DNA from: Candidatus Baltobacteraceae bacterium
GTDB taxonomy: Bacteria > Vulcanimicrobiota > Vulcanimicrobiia > Vulcanimicrobiales > Vulcanimicrobiaceae
Direction of reading: 5' to 3'
DNA: 64,000 bases
Assembly: GCA_036489885.1 (NCBI GenBank)
Contig: DASXEW010000003.1
Location: 806,001 to 870,000, forward strand
In this document: positions 41,864 through 51,589 of the stretch, piece by piece
Position numbering within the stretch: position 1 is the first letter of the stretch
Layout of the letters: every line of letters starts with the position of its first letter
The notes under the pieces: model-generated
Databases searched by the model: none
What the model was told of the DNA's origin: nothing
What the model saw: the letters and a program-made list of their open reading frames with translations, nothing else
Translations under genes and position numbers: made by a program

Positions 41864-43555
41864 ATGTACGATCTAATTATCAAAGATGCACGCGTCGTCG
41901 ACGGTACCGGCCGAGCGGAATATCGTGCAGACGTCGGGGTCGAAGGCGATCGCATTGCCCAGATCGGTGCGATCACCGGGCCGGCGCGCGAAGTGATCGA
42001 CGCGGATGACCGCGTCCTCTCACCGGGGTTTGTCGATGTGCACACGCACTACGACGCGCAGATTACGTGGGATCCGGGTGCATCGCCGTCGCCGTCGCTC
42101 GGCGCGACGACGGTCGTGATGGGAAACTGCGGCTTTACGATTGCTCCCGCACCGCCGGCGCTGCGTTCGCTGATCGCACGCAATCTTGCCGTTGTCGAAG
42201 GCATGTCGCTCAAAGCACTCGAGCACGGGATCGATTGGAGCTTCGAGAGCATACCGGAATATTTAGCGATGCTGCGCAGCAAAGGCTTCGTTCCAAACGT
42301 GGCCGTGTTCGCCGGTCACTCGACGCTGCGCACTGCGGTGATGGGAGAAGCTGCTTCGCAGCGCGCCGCAAACGATGACGAGCTCGCAGAGATGCGCGCG
42401 TTGCTCAGTGAAGCGCTCGACGCCGGGGTGATCGGTCTCGCTTCGACCCAAAGTCATAGCCATTTCGGCGATGGCGGCGCGCCGATGCCGTCGCGCCTGG
42501 CCGACGAACGTGAATTTCGAACGCTCATCGGCACGCTTGGCGAAGTTGGGCGCGGCGTTTTCATGATTACCGGCGGTCCGGGCACGTCGGGAGAATTTCT
42601 GGAAGAGATGGCGGCAACGACGCGCCGTCCGGTGATTTGGGCCGCAGCTTTGCACAGCACCGCCGATCCCGAACGTTGCTACGGCCTCCTGCGCCGCTGC
42701 ACCGAGGCAACGGACCGCGGCCATCCGATGTACGCGCAAGTCTCGTGCCAGCCGTTGACCATGGAGTTCACGCTCTGCAATGCGTATCCGTTCGGAAGTT
42801 ACGAATTGTGGAGCGAGCTGCGCGGCGGTAAACCCGAAATCGTTCGCCGGAAAGTCTCCGACCCGCAATTTCGCGCGACACTACGTGACGCATTCGCGCA
42901 GCGGCAGCGCGGGAAACTCTTCTATGGGGATTGGAATCGCGTTTGGATCTCAGCGGTCGCCGAGACGCGCAATGGTTCGGTCGAGGGTTTCACGGTCGCT
43001 GAGGTTGCGGAGAGCCAGCGCAAAGATCCGCTCGATGTCTTTTTCGATTTGGCGCTGGACGAGAACTTGGCAACGATGTACTCGGCGCACGTGCTCAATT
43101 ACGATGAAGACGCAGTCGAGCAGCTTCTCAAGGACGATGTCAGCATCATCGCGCTCTCGGATGCGGGCGCGCACCTTACATTCCTCTGCGATGCGGGTTA
43201 CGGACTGCACTTGCTGGGTCACTGGGTGCGCGAGCGGAAGAGCTTAACGCTCGAAGATGCAATCCGGCGCATCACGTCGTGGCCGGCTGACATTTATGGA
43301 ATTCGGGATCGCGGACGGATCGCGGTCGGCGCGCACGCGGATCTCTTGCTCTTCGACCCGGAGACGATCGGCGTCTCACGCCCGCGCCGCGTACACGATC
43401 TTCCGGGTGGTGACAGCCGTCTGATTCGCGATGGCCGCGGTATCGCAGGCGTGTGGGTGAACGGAACGCGTGTCGTCACCGACAACGTCCCGATACACAA
43501 CGGTCAGCGTCCGGGCTTGTTGCTCGACAACTTCGCGAAGACGGCGGCTATCTAG
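41864..43555 (+). CDS. D-aminoacylase-like amidohydrolase
   Basis: A 563-residue amidohydrolase-superfamily enzyme: His60 and His62 (DVHTHYD), NCGF in strand 3, a long insert with ASTQSHSHFGDGG, and the Asp of SDAGAHLTFL near residue 431. Family members hydrolyse N-acyl-D-amino acids (D-aminoacylase) or related amides in the cytosol. The second His after DAGAH is usual. The exact substrate is unknown. Its end overlaps the convergent dehydrogenase gene by 4 bases. Confidence 0.85.
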   Translation: MYDLIIKDARVVDGTGRAEYRADVGVEGDRIAQIGAITGPAREVIDADDRVLSPGFVDVHTHYDAQITWDPGASPSPSLGATTVVMGNCGFTIAPAPPALRSLIARNLAVVEGMSLKALEHGIDWSFESIPEYLAMLRSKGFVPNVAVFAGHSTLRTAVMGEAASQRAANDDELAEMRALLSEALDAGVIGLASTQSHSHFGDGGAPMPSRLADEREFRTLIGTLGEVGRGVFMITGGPGTSGEFLEEMAATTRRPVIWAAALHSTADPERCYGLLRRCTEATDRGHPMYAQVSCQPLTMEFTLCNAYPFGSYELWSELRGGKPEIVRRKVSDPQFRATLRDAFAQRQRGKLFYGDWNRVWISAVAETRNGSVEGFTVAEVAESQRKDPLDVFFDLALDENLATMYSAHVLNYDEDAVEQLLKDDVSIIALSDAGAHLTFLCDAGYGLHLLGHWVRERKSLTLEDAIRRITSWPADIYGIRDRGRIAVGAHADLLLFDPETIGVSRPRRVHDLPGGDSRLIRDGRGIAGVWVNGTRVVTDNVPIHNGQRPGLLLDNFAKTAAI

Positions 43556-44421
43556 CCGGCTGCAGCTGCCTCTGAAACCGCGTCGATCGCCATGACGGCG
43601 AGATCGCGGTCTCCTAAACCGACGGCGATCAGGTCGTCAATACGCTCGGCAATTGCCGGCAAGACGTGCAGCTCGACGTCGGCGGCATCCGCCATCTCGC
43701 GCATCAGGCGCACGTCCTTGCGTGCCATCGTCAGCTCGAACGACGGCCTGAAATCTCCGGCGGCCATTTTCTTTCCGCGAATGTCGATCGAGTTCGTGGC
43801 CTTGAAGTGCGAGAAAAGTGCGTGCGCGCTACTTGGCTCGACGCCGACGCTGCGAGCCATCCCGTAGACGTCGGAAAGCCCGCTGACGATCGTTACGATC
43901 ATCGCATTTCCGAACAGCTTGAATGCGGCTGCGTGGCGCGGATCCTCGCCCACGTTCCAGACCTCGCCCGTCATTTTCCTCAGATGGTCTTCGGCTTTCT
44001 TCACGCGCGCTGCCGGACCGCAAACCAGCATCAAACCCGTACCTTCGCGTACGGTTGCCGGCGACATGAACACGGGAGCGTGCAAGAACGCGACGCCGGC
44101 CTTATCGCCGCGCGCGGCGCGCTCCGCCGCACCGGCAGGTGACGTCGTCGTGTGGTCGATGACGAGCGTACCTTTTGGAATGCGCTCGAGAATGCGATCG
44201 AGCAAGCCGTCGACCGCCGCATCGTCGGAAAGAATAATATGCACGATCTCGACGCCGTCGAGTGCTGCGAGCGGATCTTCGAAGGCTTTGGCTCCGAACG
44301 ATTCGAGCGCGCGTGCTTTGTCTGCGGTGCGATTCCAAACGTGAACGGTGTTGCCGCTTTTCAACCACCGCTCTGCCATTCCACTTCCGAGTCTTCCGGT
44401 TCCGAACAGGGCGATTTTCAT
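43552..44421 (-). CDS. Beta-hydroxyacid dehydrogenase (3-hydroxyisobutyrate dehydrogenase family)
   Basis: The 289-residue protein has the NAD(P) Rossmann motif ALFGTGRLGSGMA (4-16), an Arg after the second strand (WNRTADKA) suggesting NADP+ preference, substrate-site DHTTTSPAGA (about 99-108) and the catalytic Lys region FKLFGNAMI. Enzymes of this family reduce or oxidise small beta-hydroxyacids such as tartronate semialdehyde, 3-hydroxyisobutyrate, or related carbonyls. It is co-directional with glpD (4-base gap), so might be the last gene of the glycerol block. Confidence 0.85.
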   Translation of the reverse strand: MKIALFGTGRLGSGMAERWLKSGNTVHVWNRTADKARALESFGAKAFEDPLAALDGVEIVHIILSDDAAVDGLLDRILERIPKGTLVIDHTTTSPAGAAERAARGDKAGVAFLHAPVFMSPATVREGTGLMLVCGPAARVKKAEDHLRKMTGEVWNVGEDPRHAAAFKLFGNAMIVTIVSGLSDVYGMARSVGVEPSSAHALFSHFKATNSIDIRGKKMAAGDFRPSFELTMARKDVRLMREMADAADVELHVLPAIAERIDDLIAVGLGDRDLAVMAIDAVSEAAAAG

Positions 44422-44425
44422 GCGG

Positions 44426-45625
44426 CTATCTTGGGGTCGAAAGTACCAAATCCTCGGTTAGCGATCTCACTTTTTGAAGGTCCGCATTGCGCGCTGCAAC
44501 GTCGATTGCGTCCACCGCCATGCGTCGATACGTCGTCCATTTGCCGCCGAGGACGCTCACCAAGCCTTGTGTGTCGCTTTCGATCAGATGCTCGCGCGAA
44601 AGCGCGGCTGACCTGCCGCCGCCCGCGTGAATCAGCGGCCGAAGACCAGCGTACGTGTCGACGATCTGCGCGCGTGTGACCTGACGCTCGATGTAGCGAT
44701 TGAGATGCGCGATTAGGTAATCGATCTCGGCATCGGAGGCTTTGGGGTCATCGTCGAGGGGCGCATCTGCGACTTCAGTCGTGCCGACAAGCGTCTTCCC
44801 TTTCCACGGCAACGCGAAGATGACGCGTTTGTCGTCGGTCTTCGGAATGATAAAGCCGTCGCTACCGCCGAGGACGTCCGGCGGGAAGACGAGGTGCGAT
44901 CCGCGGCTGGGTGCCAGCATCTGCTTGGCATTCGGATCCGAGAGGCGGCGGATGATATCCGACCGTGGTCCGGTAGCGTTCACAACCACACGCGCCGAGA
45001 CGATTCGTTCCTCGCCGCCCTCTGCGCGTGCGATCACGCCGTTAAGGCGAGCGTTCGTGGAAATGAGTCGCACGATTCGCTCGTGTTCGTGGAGCTCGGC
45101 ACCGAGGTTGCGTGCCGTCTGTGCGAGCGCCGCGAGCAAACCCATCTCGTCGAACTGCGCGTCAACGTAGCGGACTCCGCCGGCAATCTTCTGGTGCCGC
45201 AAGTTCGGCAGATGCTCGAAGGTCTCGCTCGCGGAGAGCGTCCGGCTCGGTTCGAGATTCGCGCGTCCGGCCAGTGCGTCGTAAATCCGCAACCCGGTCG
45301 CGTAGTAAGCGCGCTCGAACACGGTGCGGACGGGGACGATGATGCCGATCGGTTTGACGAGGTCAGGCGCATTGCGCCGGAGGATCGCGCGCTCCGCAAG
45401 CGCTTCGCGGACGAGGCCGATCCGGAATTGTTCGAGGTAACGAACGCCGCCGTGAATCAGCTTCGTCGAGCGGCTTGACGTGCCGGTGCCGAAAGCCCCG
45501 GCCTCAAAAAGCGCCGTGCGATAGCCGCGCGAGGCCGCGTCGACCGCGCAGCCCAGACCCGTCGCGCCGCCGCCGATGATTACGACGTCGAAGCGGTCGT
45601 TGCTGCTCGGATCGCGCGTTGCCAT
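44426..45625 (-). CDS. glpD: FAD-dependent glycerol-3-phosphate dehydrogenase
   Basis: A 399-residue GlpD-type flavoprotein with FAD motif [12 protein letters not shown] (14-25), [19 protein letters not shown] near 49-67 and [13 protein letters not shown] in the substrate domain. It oxidises glycerol-3-phosphate to dihydroxyacetone phosphate and passes electrons to quinone. It is about 100 residues shorter than E. coli GlpD and ends shortly after the [12 protein letters not shown] segment, so it lacks most of the C-terminal helical domain. The start lies 46 bases inside glpK, with no better alternative in frame. Confidence 0.9.
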   Translation of the reverse strand: MATRDPSSNDRFDVVIIGGGATGLGCAVDAASRGYRTALFEAGAFGTGTSSRSTKLIHGGVRYLEQFRIGLVREALAERAILRRNAPDLVKPIGIIVPVRTVFERAYYATGLRIYDALAGRANLEPSRTLSASETFEHLPNLRHQKIAGGVRYVDAQFDEMGLLAALAQTARNLGAELHEHERIVRLISTNARLNGVIARAEGGEERIVSARVVVNATGPRSDIIRRLSDPNAKQMLAPSRGSHLVFPPDVLGGSDGFIIPKTDDKRVIFALPWKGKTLVGTTEVADAPLDDDPKASDAEIDYLIAHLNRYIERQVTRAQIVDTYAGLRPLIHAGGGRSAALSREHLIESDTQGLVSVLGGKWTTYRRMAVDAIDVAARNADLQKVRSLTEDLVLSTPR

Positions 45626-47076
45626 GCTGCGAGCCTTTCGTCACGAATGCTCGCAATGATCTTTGAGTGAAAGCGCTTGCCGACGCGCCAGTGCTGCGCC
45701 ACCTCATCGAAGTCGCGCCAAACGCCGGCCTCCACGCCGGCGATGTACGCGGCGCCAAGCGCCGTCGTCTCAAGCGTCGCCGGCCGGACGACGTCGCACC
45801 CGAGTATGTCGGCCTGCAGCGCAAGCAGTAAATCGTTTGCAGCCGCCCCGCCGTCGACACGCAGCTCACCGAGCGCCGTTCCGGCGTCGCGCGTCATCGC
45901 GCTTACGACTTCCGCGGTCTGCAACACGATCGCATCGAGCACCGCCCGTGCGATGTGCGCGCGCGTTGTTCCGCGCGTGAGGCCCACGATCGTTCCACGT
46001 GCGTATGGATTCCAATACGGTGCTCCAAGACCCGTAAACGCCGGGACGAAAACGACGCCGTCACTGTCGTCGACTTGCGCGGCAAGCGTTTCGATCTCGG
46101 CCGCCGATGTAATGATGCCGAGTCCGTCACGCAGCCACTGCACGGCCGCGCCGGTCACGAAGATCGAACCCTCGAGCGCATATGTCGCATGACCGGGTTC
46201 CGTTCCGAGCGCGACGGTCGCCAGAAGGCCGTGCTTGCTGCGCACGATGCGCTCGCCGGTGTGCAGGACGACGAACGATCCGGTTCCGTACGTGTTCTTT
46301 GCGAGACCCGGCGCGAAGCCGGCTTGACCCGCAAGCGCCGCCTGTTGATCGCCGGCGATCCCCGTGATCGGAATCGACGTGCCGAACAGCTGCGGATCGG
46401 TTGCTCCGAACGTTGCAAGCGAGGGCAGCGCTTCCGGCAATAGCGCCCGTGGAATGTCGAAGATCGCAAGCAGCTCGTCGCTCCAGGCGAGTTTTTCGAG
46501 ATCGAAGAGCAGCGTGCGCGAGGCGTTCGTGTAGTCGGTGGCGTGTGACTCACCGCCGGTGAGCTTCCATAAGAGCCACGCGTCGACCGTACCGAATGCA
46601 AGCTCGCCGCGTTCGGCGCGCGCCCGCAATCCCGGAATGTTGCGCAACAGCCACTCGATCTTCGTGGCTGAGAAATACGGATCGAGACGCAAGCCGGTCG
46701 CGCGTGCGACGCGCGGTGCGTGCCCCGCAGCTTCGAGCTCCGAGCAACGCTCGGCGGTGCGGCGATCTTGCCATACGATCGCGCGATGAACCGCGTTGCC
46801 CGTGTCGCGCTCCCATACGATCGTCGTCTCGCGTTGGTTGGTGATGCCGATCGTCGCAATTTCACTCGGCGAAATACCGGCGTCGGCGATTGCGCCACGC
46901 GCCGTTGCGAGCTGCGTCGACCAAATCTCTTCGGGATCGTGCTCGACCCAGCCCGGTTGCGGAAAATGCTGCGTGAATTCTTGCTGCGCCAAGCCACGCG
47001 CACTGCCGGTGGCGTCGAAGACGATCGCGCGTGAGCTCGTTGTCCCCTGATCGAGGGCGAGGACGTATTTACTCAC
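45580..47076 (-). CDS. glpK: Glycerol kinase
   Basis: A 498-residue FGGY-family kinase, the usual size. ATP/Mg motif [14 protein letters not shown] (7-20), glycerol-site [10 protein letters not shown] and [14 protein letters not shown]-type [14 protein letters not shown] and [19 protein letters not shown] near the C-terminus. It phosphorylates glycerol to glycerol-3-phosphate for GlpD, encoded next. Start is GTG in a GTGA overlap with the YmdB-family gene. Confidence 0.96.
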   Translation of the reverse strand: MSKYVLALDQGTTSSRAIVFDATGSARGLAQQEFTQHFPQPGWVEHDPEEIWSTQLATARGAIADAGISPSEIATIGITNQRETTIVWERDTGNAVHRAIVWQDRRTAERCSELEAAGHAPRVARATGLRLDPYFSATKIEWLLRNIPGLRARAERGELAFGTVDAWLLWKLTGGESHATDYTNASRTLLFDLEKLAWSDELLAIFDIPRALLPEALPSLATFGATDPQLFGTSIPITGIAGDQQAALAGQAGFAPGLAKNTYGTGSFVVLHTGERIVRSKHGLLATVALGTEPGHATYALEGSIFVTGAAVQWLRDGLGIITSAAEIETLAAQVDDSDGVVFVPAFTGLGAPYWNPYARGTIVGLTRGTTRAHIARAVLDAIVLQTAEVVSAMTRDAGTALGELRVDGGAAANDLLLALQADILGCDVVRPATLETTALGAAYIAGVEAGVWRDFDEVAQHWRVGKRFHSKIIASIRDERLAAWQRAIRAATTASTS

Positions 47077-47855
47077 AGATCCGGCAAGAAACGTTCGAGC
47101 TCTTCAGCTTCCGTGTCGAGCACGACGGCGCCGATTTGAATTGGCCCGGTTGCGAGCCTAAACCCCGGCTCGAGCTTGCCGCGCATTCGACGGACGTACC
47201 ATTCGGGCGCCATGCCGACGACTCCGAGACTCGGCCCGCACATCCCCGCATCACCGCAGAAAAATGTACCCTTCGGAAACTGTTCCAGGCGCAGCGTCGG
47301 TTCGTGCGTGTGCGTCCCGACGACGAGTGCAGCGCGTCCGTCGATCGCATGCGCAAACGTTCGCTTTTCGAGAACGCGCTCGCCGTGGAAATCAACGATC
47401 ACGACTGCATCCTTCGGGAATGTCAGCTCCTCGAAAACGTCGAGCGCTTTTCGCGCCTTGAGCGGCGGGTAGAGGGCGCTCGTGCCGATCAGATTGACGA
47501 CGACCAGTGGCCGGCCGTCGACGTCGATCTTGAGCACGCCGCGTCCCGGCGCCGGTTCGGTCATGTTGTGCGGACGCAAGACGTTGTCGCGTTCGTAGAC
47601 GTTTTGCGATGAGAGCTTGTCCCAAGAATGGTTGCCGCCGGTTAGCACGTCGACGCCGGCATTAAGCAAAATGTCGGCCAGCTTTTCGTCCAACCCGTAC
47701 GCGACGTTTGGGTCTTCCAACTGGGTGACGAGCGCGTTCTCGACGTTCGCGACGATCACGTCGGCCGTCGTCTCCGCGCGCCACTTGTGCATGTGATGTG
47801 CGAGCAGCTGTGTTGCTTCCATACCGACGATGTCACCAAAGAAAAGAATCCGCAT
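47073..47855 (-). CDS. ymdB: YmdB-family metallophosphoesterase
   Basis: The 260-residue protein has calcineurin-type metal motifs FFGDIVG (5-11), ANVENA, GGNHSWD, VDFHGE and [10 protein letters not shown], which match the YmdB/TIGR00282 family of dinuclear metal phosphodiesterases (2',3'-cyclic nucleotide phosphodiesterase activity is known for B. subtilis YmdB, which affects biofilm regulation). Placed between the GDPD/permease remnant and glpK, it overlaps glpK by 4 bases; a role in handling phosphodiesters of glycerol is possible but speculative. Confidence 0.88.
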   Translation of the reverse strand: MRILFFGDIVGMEATQLLAHHMHKWRAETTADVIVANVENALVTQLEDPNVAYGLDEKLADILLNAGVDVLTGGNHSWDKLSSQNVYERDNVLRPHNMTEPAPGRGVLKIDVDGRPLVVVNLIGTSALYPPLKARKALDVFEELTFPKDAVVIVDFHGERVLEKRTFAHAIDGRAALVVGTHTHEPTLRLEQFPKGTFFCGDAGMCGPSLGVVGMAPEWYVRRMRGKLEPGFRLATGPIQIGAVVLDTEAEELERFLPDL

Positions 47856-47868
47856 TAGTTTAACAACA

Positions 47869-48033
47869 TTAGCCTTTGACGGCGCCTTCCATCAACGTGT
47901 TCAATATCTGCTTGCGAGCGAAAAAGAAGACAATCAACGTGGGCAACGTCGCCAGCGCTGCGCCGGCCATGAGTGTGCCCCAGTGGTTTCCGCCTTCGCC
48001 CGCCACGACGAAGAGCGGCGCGCCCCACTTCAC
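47869..48033 (-). pseudogene. Remnant C-terminus of a sugar-type ABC permease (MalG/LacG-like)
   Basis: A 54-codon frame encodes HWGTLMAGAALATLPTLIVFF and ends RKQILNTLMEGAVKG with a stop. This is the C-terminal end of MalG-family permeases (last membrane helix and GAVKG tail). Nothing upstream in frame is permease-like: the GDPD gene ends 3 bases into it. It differs from the intact ugpE product, whose C-terminus is [12 protein letters not shown], so it is the leftover of a different permease rather than a duplicate of ugpE, and suggests a deletion brought the GDPD gene in. Confidence 0.75.
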
Positions 48034-48779
48034 GTGAGGTCGTTCCAGGCCGGCCCGATCTTGTCGATGCGATCAGTGCAGATCGCGTCCACACCCCATT
48101 CCGCGAGACTGCGCGCGCGCGAGAGATCGTTTACGGTATAAGCCATCACGAAGAGGCCGGCATCCTTGAACGCGCGTACGACTTCGGCATCGAGGTGCGT
48201 ATGCGCAACGTGAATCGCTTCGCATTCCAAGCGCCGCGTACGGTCGCGCCAATCCGGCGGAACCTTCGTGACGAGCAATCCGCGTGGAAGGTCCGGAACG
48301 GCATTACGCGCCGCACCGAGCGCGTCTTCCGAAAACGACGAGAGGAGCGGCGGCGTTCGTCCAAGCCAGAGTCGCGCGGCTTCGATCGCGACGCTGGTTC
48401 CGGTTTGCGCGTCGTGTCCCAGCGACGGCTTGATTTCGAGGTTCACGCCCATATCGAGCCGCTTCAGCGTCTGCGCGAGATCGGTGAGCGTCGGCATTCG
48501 CTCGCCTGCGAACTTCGCATCAAGCCAGGAGCCTGCGTCGAAGCCGGCGATTTCGTTGTAGGGAAGATTTGCGGCCGCGCCGTGACCGTTGCTCGTGCGA
48601 TCGATCGTGTCATCATGTAGCAAGAAGAGCACGCCGTCACCGCTCAGCTTGACATCGCATTCCGCGAGCTTGAAACCAAAGCGTGCGCCAGTTTCAAACG
48701 CTGCGAGCGTGTTCTCCGGGGCTAACGATCCGCCGCCGCGGTGTGCTACGACGCCCGCGTACGGCCAGGTTCCCCTCAC
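48030..48779 (-). CDS. ugpQ: Glycerophosphodiester phosphodiesterase
   Basis: The 249-residue GDPD-fold enzyme has [18 protein letters not shown] (10-27), [26 protein letters not shown] (His and Asp/Glu metal and acid-base residues) and NLEIKP near 111-116. It hydrolyses glycerophosphodiesters to glycerol-3-phosphate plus an alcohol. There is no signal peptide, so it is cytosolic like UgpQ and acts after import by the adjacent Ugp transporter. It overlaps ugpC by 4 bases (ATGA). Confidence 0.92.
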   Translation of the reverse strand: MRGTWPYAGVVAHRGGGSLAPENTLAAFETGARFGFKLAECDVKLSGDGVLFLLHDDTIDRTSNGHGAAANLPYNEIAGFDAGSWLDAKFAGERMPTLTDLAQTLKRLDMGVNLEIKPSLGHDAQTGTSVAIEAARLWLGRTPPLLSSFSEDALGAARNAVPDLPRGLLVTKVPPDWRDRTRRLECEAIHVAHTHLDAEVVRAFKDAGLFVMAYTVNDLSRARSLAEWGVDAICTDRIDKIGPAWNDLT

Positions 48780-49864
48780 GCCTCTATTCGCTTACCATCG
48801 CTGGGATCGAAAAAATGGAAAAGTCTCGGCCGGATTGCAAGCGCGAAATTCTGACCGGACGCCGGCAACGTTTCGTTCGGCAAGCGCGCGACGACGTTTT
48901 GAGCGCCCCAATGGCCGTAGGCAAGATTCTCCGCTCCGAGGCGCTCGCAATAATCGACCTTCAGCTCGGCGCGCGCGCTCCCGTCGGCGAGATTCTCGGT
49001 TGCGGCTTGCAGATGCTCGGGACGAATGCCGAGGATAATCTCCCGTCCGGCGATCTCCGCCGAGCGCTTCGGCAACGGCAGCGTCGGTCCACCGTCGATG
49101 ACGAAGTCCTCACCGCCCGGAGTGATGCGGCCTTGCAGCAGATTCATCGGAGGCGAACCGATGAAGCTCGCGACGAACAGCGTTGCGGGCTGCTCGTAGA
49201 TTTCGGTCGGTGTACCAACTTGCTGGACGTCGCCCTTATTCATCACGATTGCGCGGTGTGCGAGCGTCATCGCTTCGACCTGGTCGTGCGTGACGTACAA
49301 GCTCGTCGTGCGCAAGCGTCCGTGCAGGCTCTGGATCTCAGAGCGCATCTGGACGCGCAGCTTCGCATCGAGGTTCGAGAGCGGCTCGTCGAATAAAAAT
49401 ACCGCGGGTTCACGAACGATTGCGCGTCCCATTGCCACGCGCTGCCGCTGTCCACCCGAAAGCTCGCGTGGCTTGCGGGTTAAGTAGTCGTTGAGCTCGA
49501 GGATGTTCGCTGCCTTTTCGACCCGCGTGCGAATGTCGGCTTTACTCATCTTGCGAATCTTCAGACCGTACGCCATGTTGTCGTAGACCGTCATGTGCGG
49601 ATACAGTGCGTAGTTCTGAAAGACCATTGCGATGTCGCGATCCTTCGGTTCCAGCCGGTTGACGACGTTGCCGTTGATGCGGATTTCTCCGGACGTGACG
49701 CTTTCCAGACCGGCAACCATGCGTAACAAGGTCGATTTGCCACAGCCCGACGGCCCGACGATGACGATGAACTCGCCGTCACCGATATCGACATTGACGT
49801 CCCGCAAGACGAACGTCTTGCTGTTGTAGGACTTTGCGACGCTATCAAACGTGAGACTTGCCAC
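48776..49864 (-). CDS. ugpC: Glycerol-3-phosphate-type ABC importer ATPase (UgpC-like)
   Basis: A 362-residue ATPase of the MalK/UgpC (CUT1) class: Walker [13 protein letters not shown]-loop [14 protein letters not shown], signature [16 protein letters not shown], Walker [15 protein letters not shown]-loop [12 protein letters not shown], then the OB-fold regulatory domain (about 240-362). It powers ugpA/ugpE, encoded immediately upstream. Context with GDPD, glpK and glpD supports sn-glycerol-3-phosphate or glycerophosphodiesters as substrate; sequence alone gives only a CUT1 sugar-phosphate or sugar importer. Confidence 0.92.
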   Translation of the reverse strand: MASLTFDSVAKSYNSKTFVLRDVNVDIGDGEFIVIVGPSGCGKSTLLRMVAGLESVTSGEIRINGNVVNRLEPKDRDIAMVFQNYALYPHMTVYDNMAYGLKIRKMSKADIRTRVEKAANILELNDYLTRKPRELSGGQRQRVAMGRAIVREPAVFLFDEPLSNLDAKLRVQMRSEIQSLHGRLRTTSLYVTHDQVEAMTLAHRAIVMNKGDVQQVGTPTEIYEQPATLFVASFIGSPPMNLLQGRITPGGEDFVIDGGPTLPLPKRSAEIAGREIILGIRPEHLQAATENLADGSARAELKVDYCERLGAENLAYGHWGAQNVVARLPNETLPASGQNFALAIRPRLFHFFDPSDGKRIEA

Positions 49865-49865
49865 G

Positions 49866-50711
49866 CTATTTCTCCGACTCGACGAGGCCGCGCACGAACC
49901 AGCGCTGCATGAAGAGCACGACCAGCAGCGGCGGCAACATCGTGAGCAGCGTTGCGGCCATCACGAGCTGCCAGGCCGTTGCGACGTCGCCGTTCCCCAT
50001 CATGCTCTTCACGCCGACGACGGCCGTAATCATCTGCGGAACGTTCGTAGCGAGAATTGGCCACAGATATTGGTTCCAGCCGTAGATGAAATCGATCACG
50101 AAGAGCGCGGCGATTACGGTTTTCGTCAGCGGAACGGCGATGTCGAAGAAAAACCGCATCGCGCCCGCACCGTCGACCCGCGCGGCTTCGACCAGCTCAT
50201 CCGGCAGCGCAAGGAAAAATTGACGGAACAGAAACGTCGACGTTGCCGAGGCGATGAGTGGAATGATTAATCCCGAGTAGCTGTTGATCAGATGTAAGTG
50301 CGATACGACTTCGACCGTCGGAAAGATGCGAACTTCGACGGGGAGCATCAACGTCACGAAGATCGCCCAGAAGACAAGAGTGCGTAACGGAAAACGGAAG
50401 TACACGATCGCGAAGGCCGACACGATGGAGATCACGAGCTTGCCGACCGTGATGCCGATTGCCATGATGAAACTGTTTGCCATCATGCTGCGGAAGGGGT
50501 AGGCGGCGTTGCCCGTACCGTGCTGCCAAACGTCGGTGATGTTTGCCCATAGGTGCGTTCCGGGCGTGAGAGGCAGCGGTACGTGCACCGCTTGTTCCGC
50601 GGTCAGCGTCGCTGCGACCAGCGCGATGTAGAGCGGAAAGGCAACGAAGAGCACGCCCAAGATCAGTACGGCGTGGCAGAGCACGTTTGTGAGCGGACGG
50701 TTTTCGATCAT
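49866..50711 (-). CDS. ugpE: Glycerol-3-phosphate-type ABC importer permease (UgpE-like)
   Basis: A 281-residue MalG-type permease with six membrane helices and the cytoplasmic EAA loop [24 protein letters not shown] near residues 180-202. It forms the inner-membrane channel with UgpA. Its first codons overlap the ugpA stop by 4 bases and ugpC starts 1 base after its own stop. Confidence 0.92.
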   Translation of the reverse strand: MIENRPLTNVLCHAVLILGVLFVAFPLYIALVAATLTAEQAVHVPLPLTPGTHLWANITDVWQHGTGNAAYPFRSMMANSFIMAIGITVGKLVISIVSAFAIVYFRFPLRTLVFWAIFVTLMLPVEVRIFPTVEVVSHLHLINSYSGLIIPLIASATSTFLFRQFFLALPDELVEAARVDGAGAMRFFFDIAVPLTKTVIAALFVIDFIYGWNQYLWPILATNVPQMITAVVGVKSMMGNGDVATAWQLVMAATLLTMLPPLLVVLFMQRWFVRGLVESEK

Positions 50712-51589
50712 CCGTACTGAACCTTGCGTTCGATGTAACGGAACTGGATGACCGTAAGTCCGATCACGATCGCCATCAAAACGACCGATTGCGCACCCGA
50801 TTTACCAAGATCGAAGCTCTGGAAGCCTTCGAAGAAGATCTTGTAGACGAGCGTGGTCGTCGCCTGAACGGGGCCGCCGCCCGTTGCGGCGTCGATGATC
50901 GGGAACGTGTAGAAGAACGCGTACACGATGTTGACGACGAGCAAGAAAAATGTGGTCGGCGAGAGCAGCGGCATCACGACGTCAAAAAAACGTCGCAGTG
51001 GTCCCGCACCGTCGATCGCAGCCGCCTCAGTGAGCGATTTCGGAATCCCTTGCAGTCCTGCGCTGAAAAAGACGAAGTTGTAGCTGATCTGCTGCCACAC
51101 CGAAGCCACGACGACGAGAAACATGGCTTGTCCCGGATTGATCGCGTGGTTCCAGACAATGCCGAATCGCGCGAGTGCGTACGTGATCACGCCTAGGCTA
51201 GGGTTGAACAAGAACGACCAAAGCACGGCCGCAATTGCAGGCGGTACGGCGTACGGCCAAATCAGCAGTGTCTGATAGATAACCTTGCTTCTGCCGGCGC
51301 GGTTAGCCGTCGCGGCGAGGACGAGTGAGATAACGAGACCGCTGATCGTCACCCAGGCGCTGAAGACGATCGTCGTTCGAAAGCTTGCGAGATAACGCGG
51401 ATCGGAAAAGAGCGCGCGGAAATTTTCGAGTCCGACGAAGTGCGTCGAGAATCCGAATGCGTCTTGGGCCTGCACGGACTGGACCAACGCCTGTCCGGCA
51501 GGCCACAAGAAGAATAGGATCGTTACAATGACCTGTGGAGCGACCAACACATATGGAAGCCAGGGACTTCCAAAGTTCGATCGCTTCAC
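50708..51589 (-). CDS. ugpA: Glycerol-3-phosphate-type ABC importer permease (UgpA-like)
   Basis: A 293-residue MalF/UgpA-type permease with six membrane helices and the EAA loop [20 protein letters not shown] near residues 180-199. It pairs with UgpE. It begins directly after the ugpB stop with no intergenic base, so the ugpB-A-E-C set is one transcript. Confidence 0.92.
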   Translation of the reverse strand: MKRSNFGSPWLPYVLVAPQVIVTILFFLWPAGQALVQSVQAQDAFGFSTHFVGLENFRALFSDPRYLASFRTTIVFSAWVTISGLVISLVLAATANRAGRSKVIYQTLLIWPYAVPPAIAAVLWSFLFNPSLGVITYALARFGIVWNHAINPGQAMFLVVVASVWQQISYNFVFFSAGLQGIPKSLTEAAAIDGAGPLRRFFDVVMPLLSPTTFFLLVVNIVYAFFYTFPIIDAATGGGPVQATTTLVYKIFFEGFQSFDLGKSGAQSVVLMAIVIGLTVIQFRYIERKVQYG

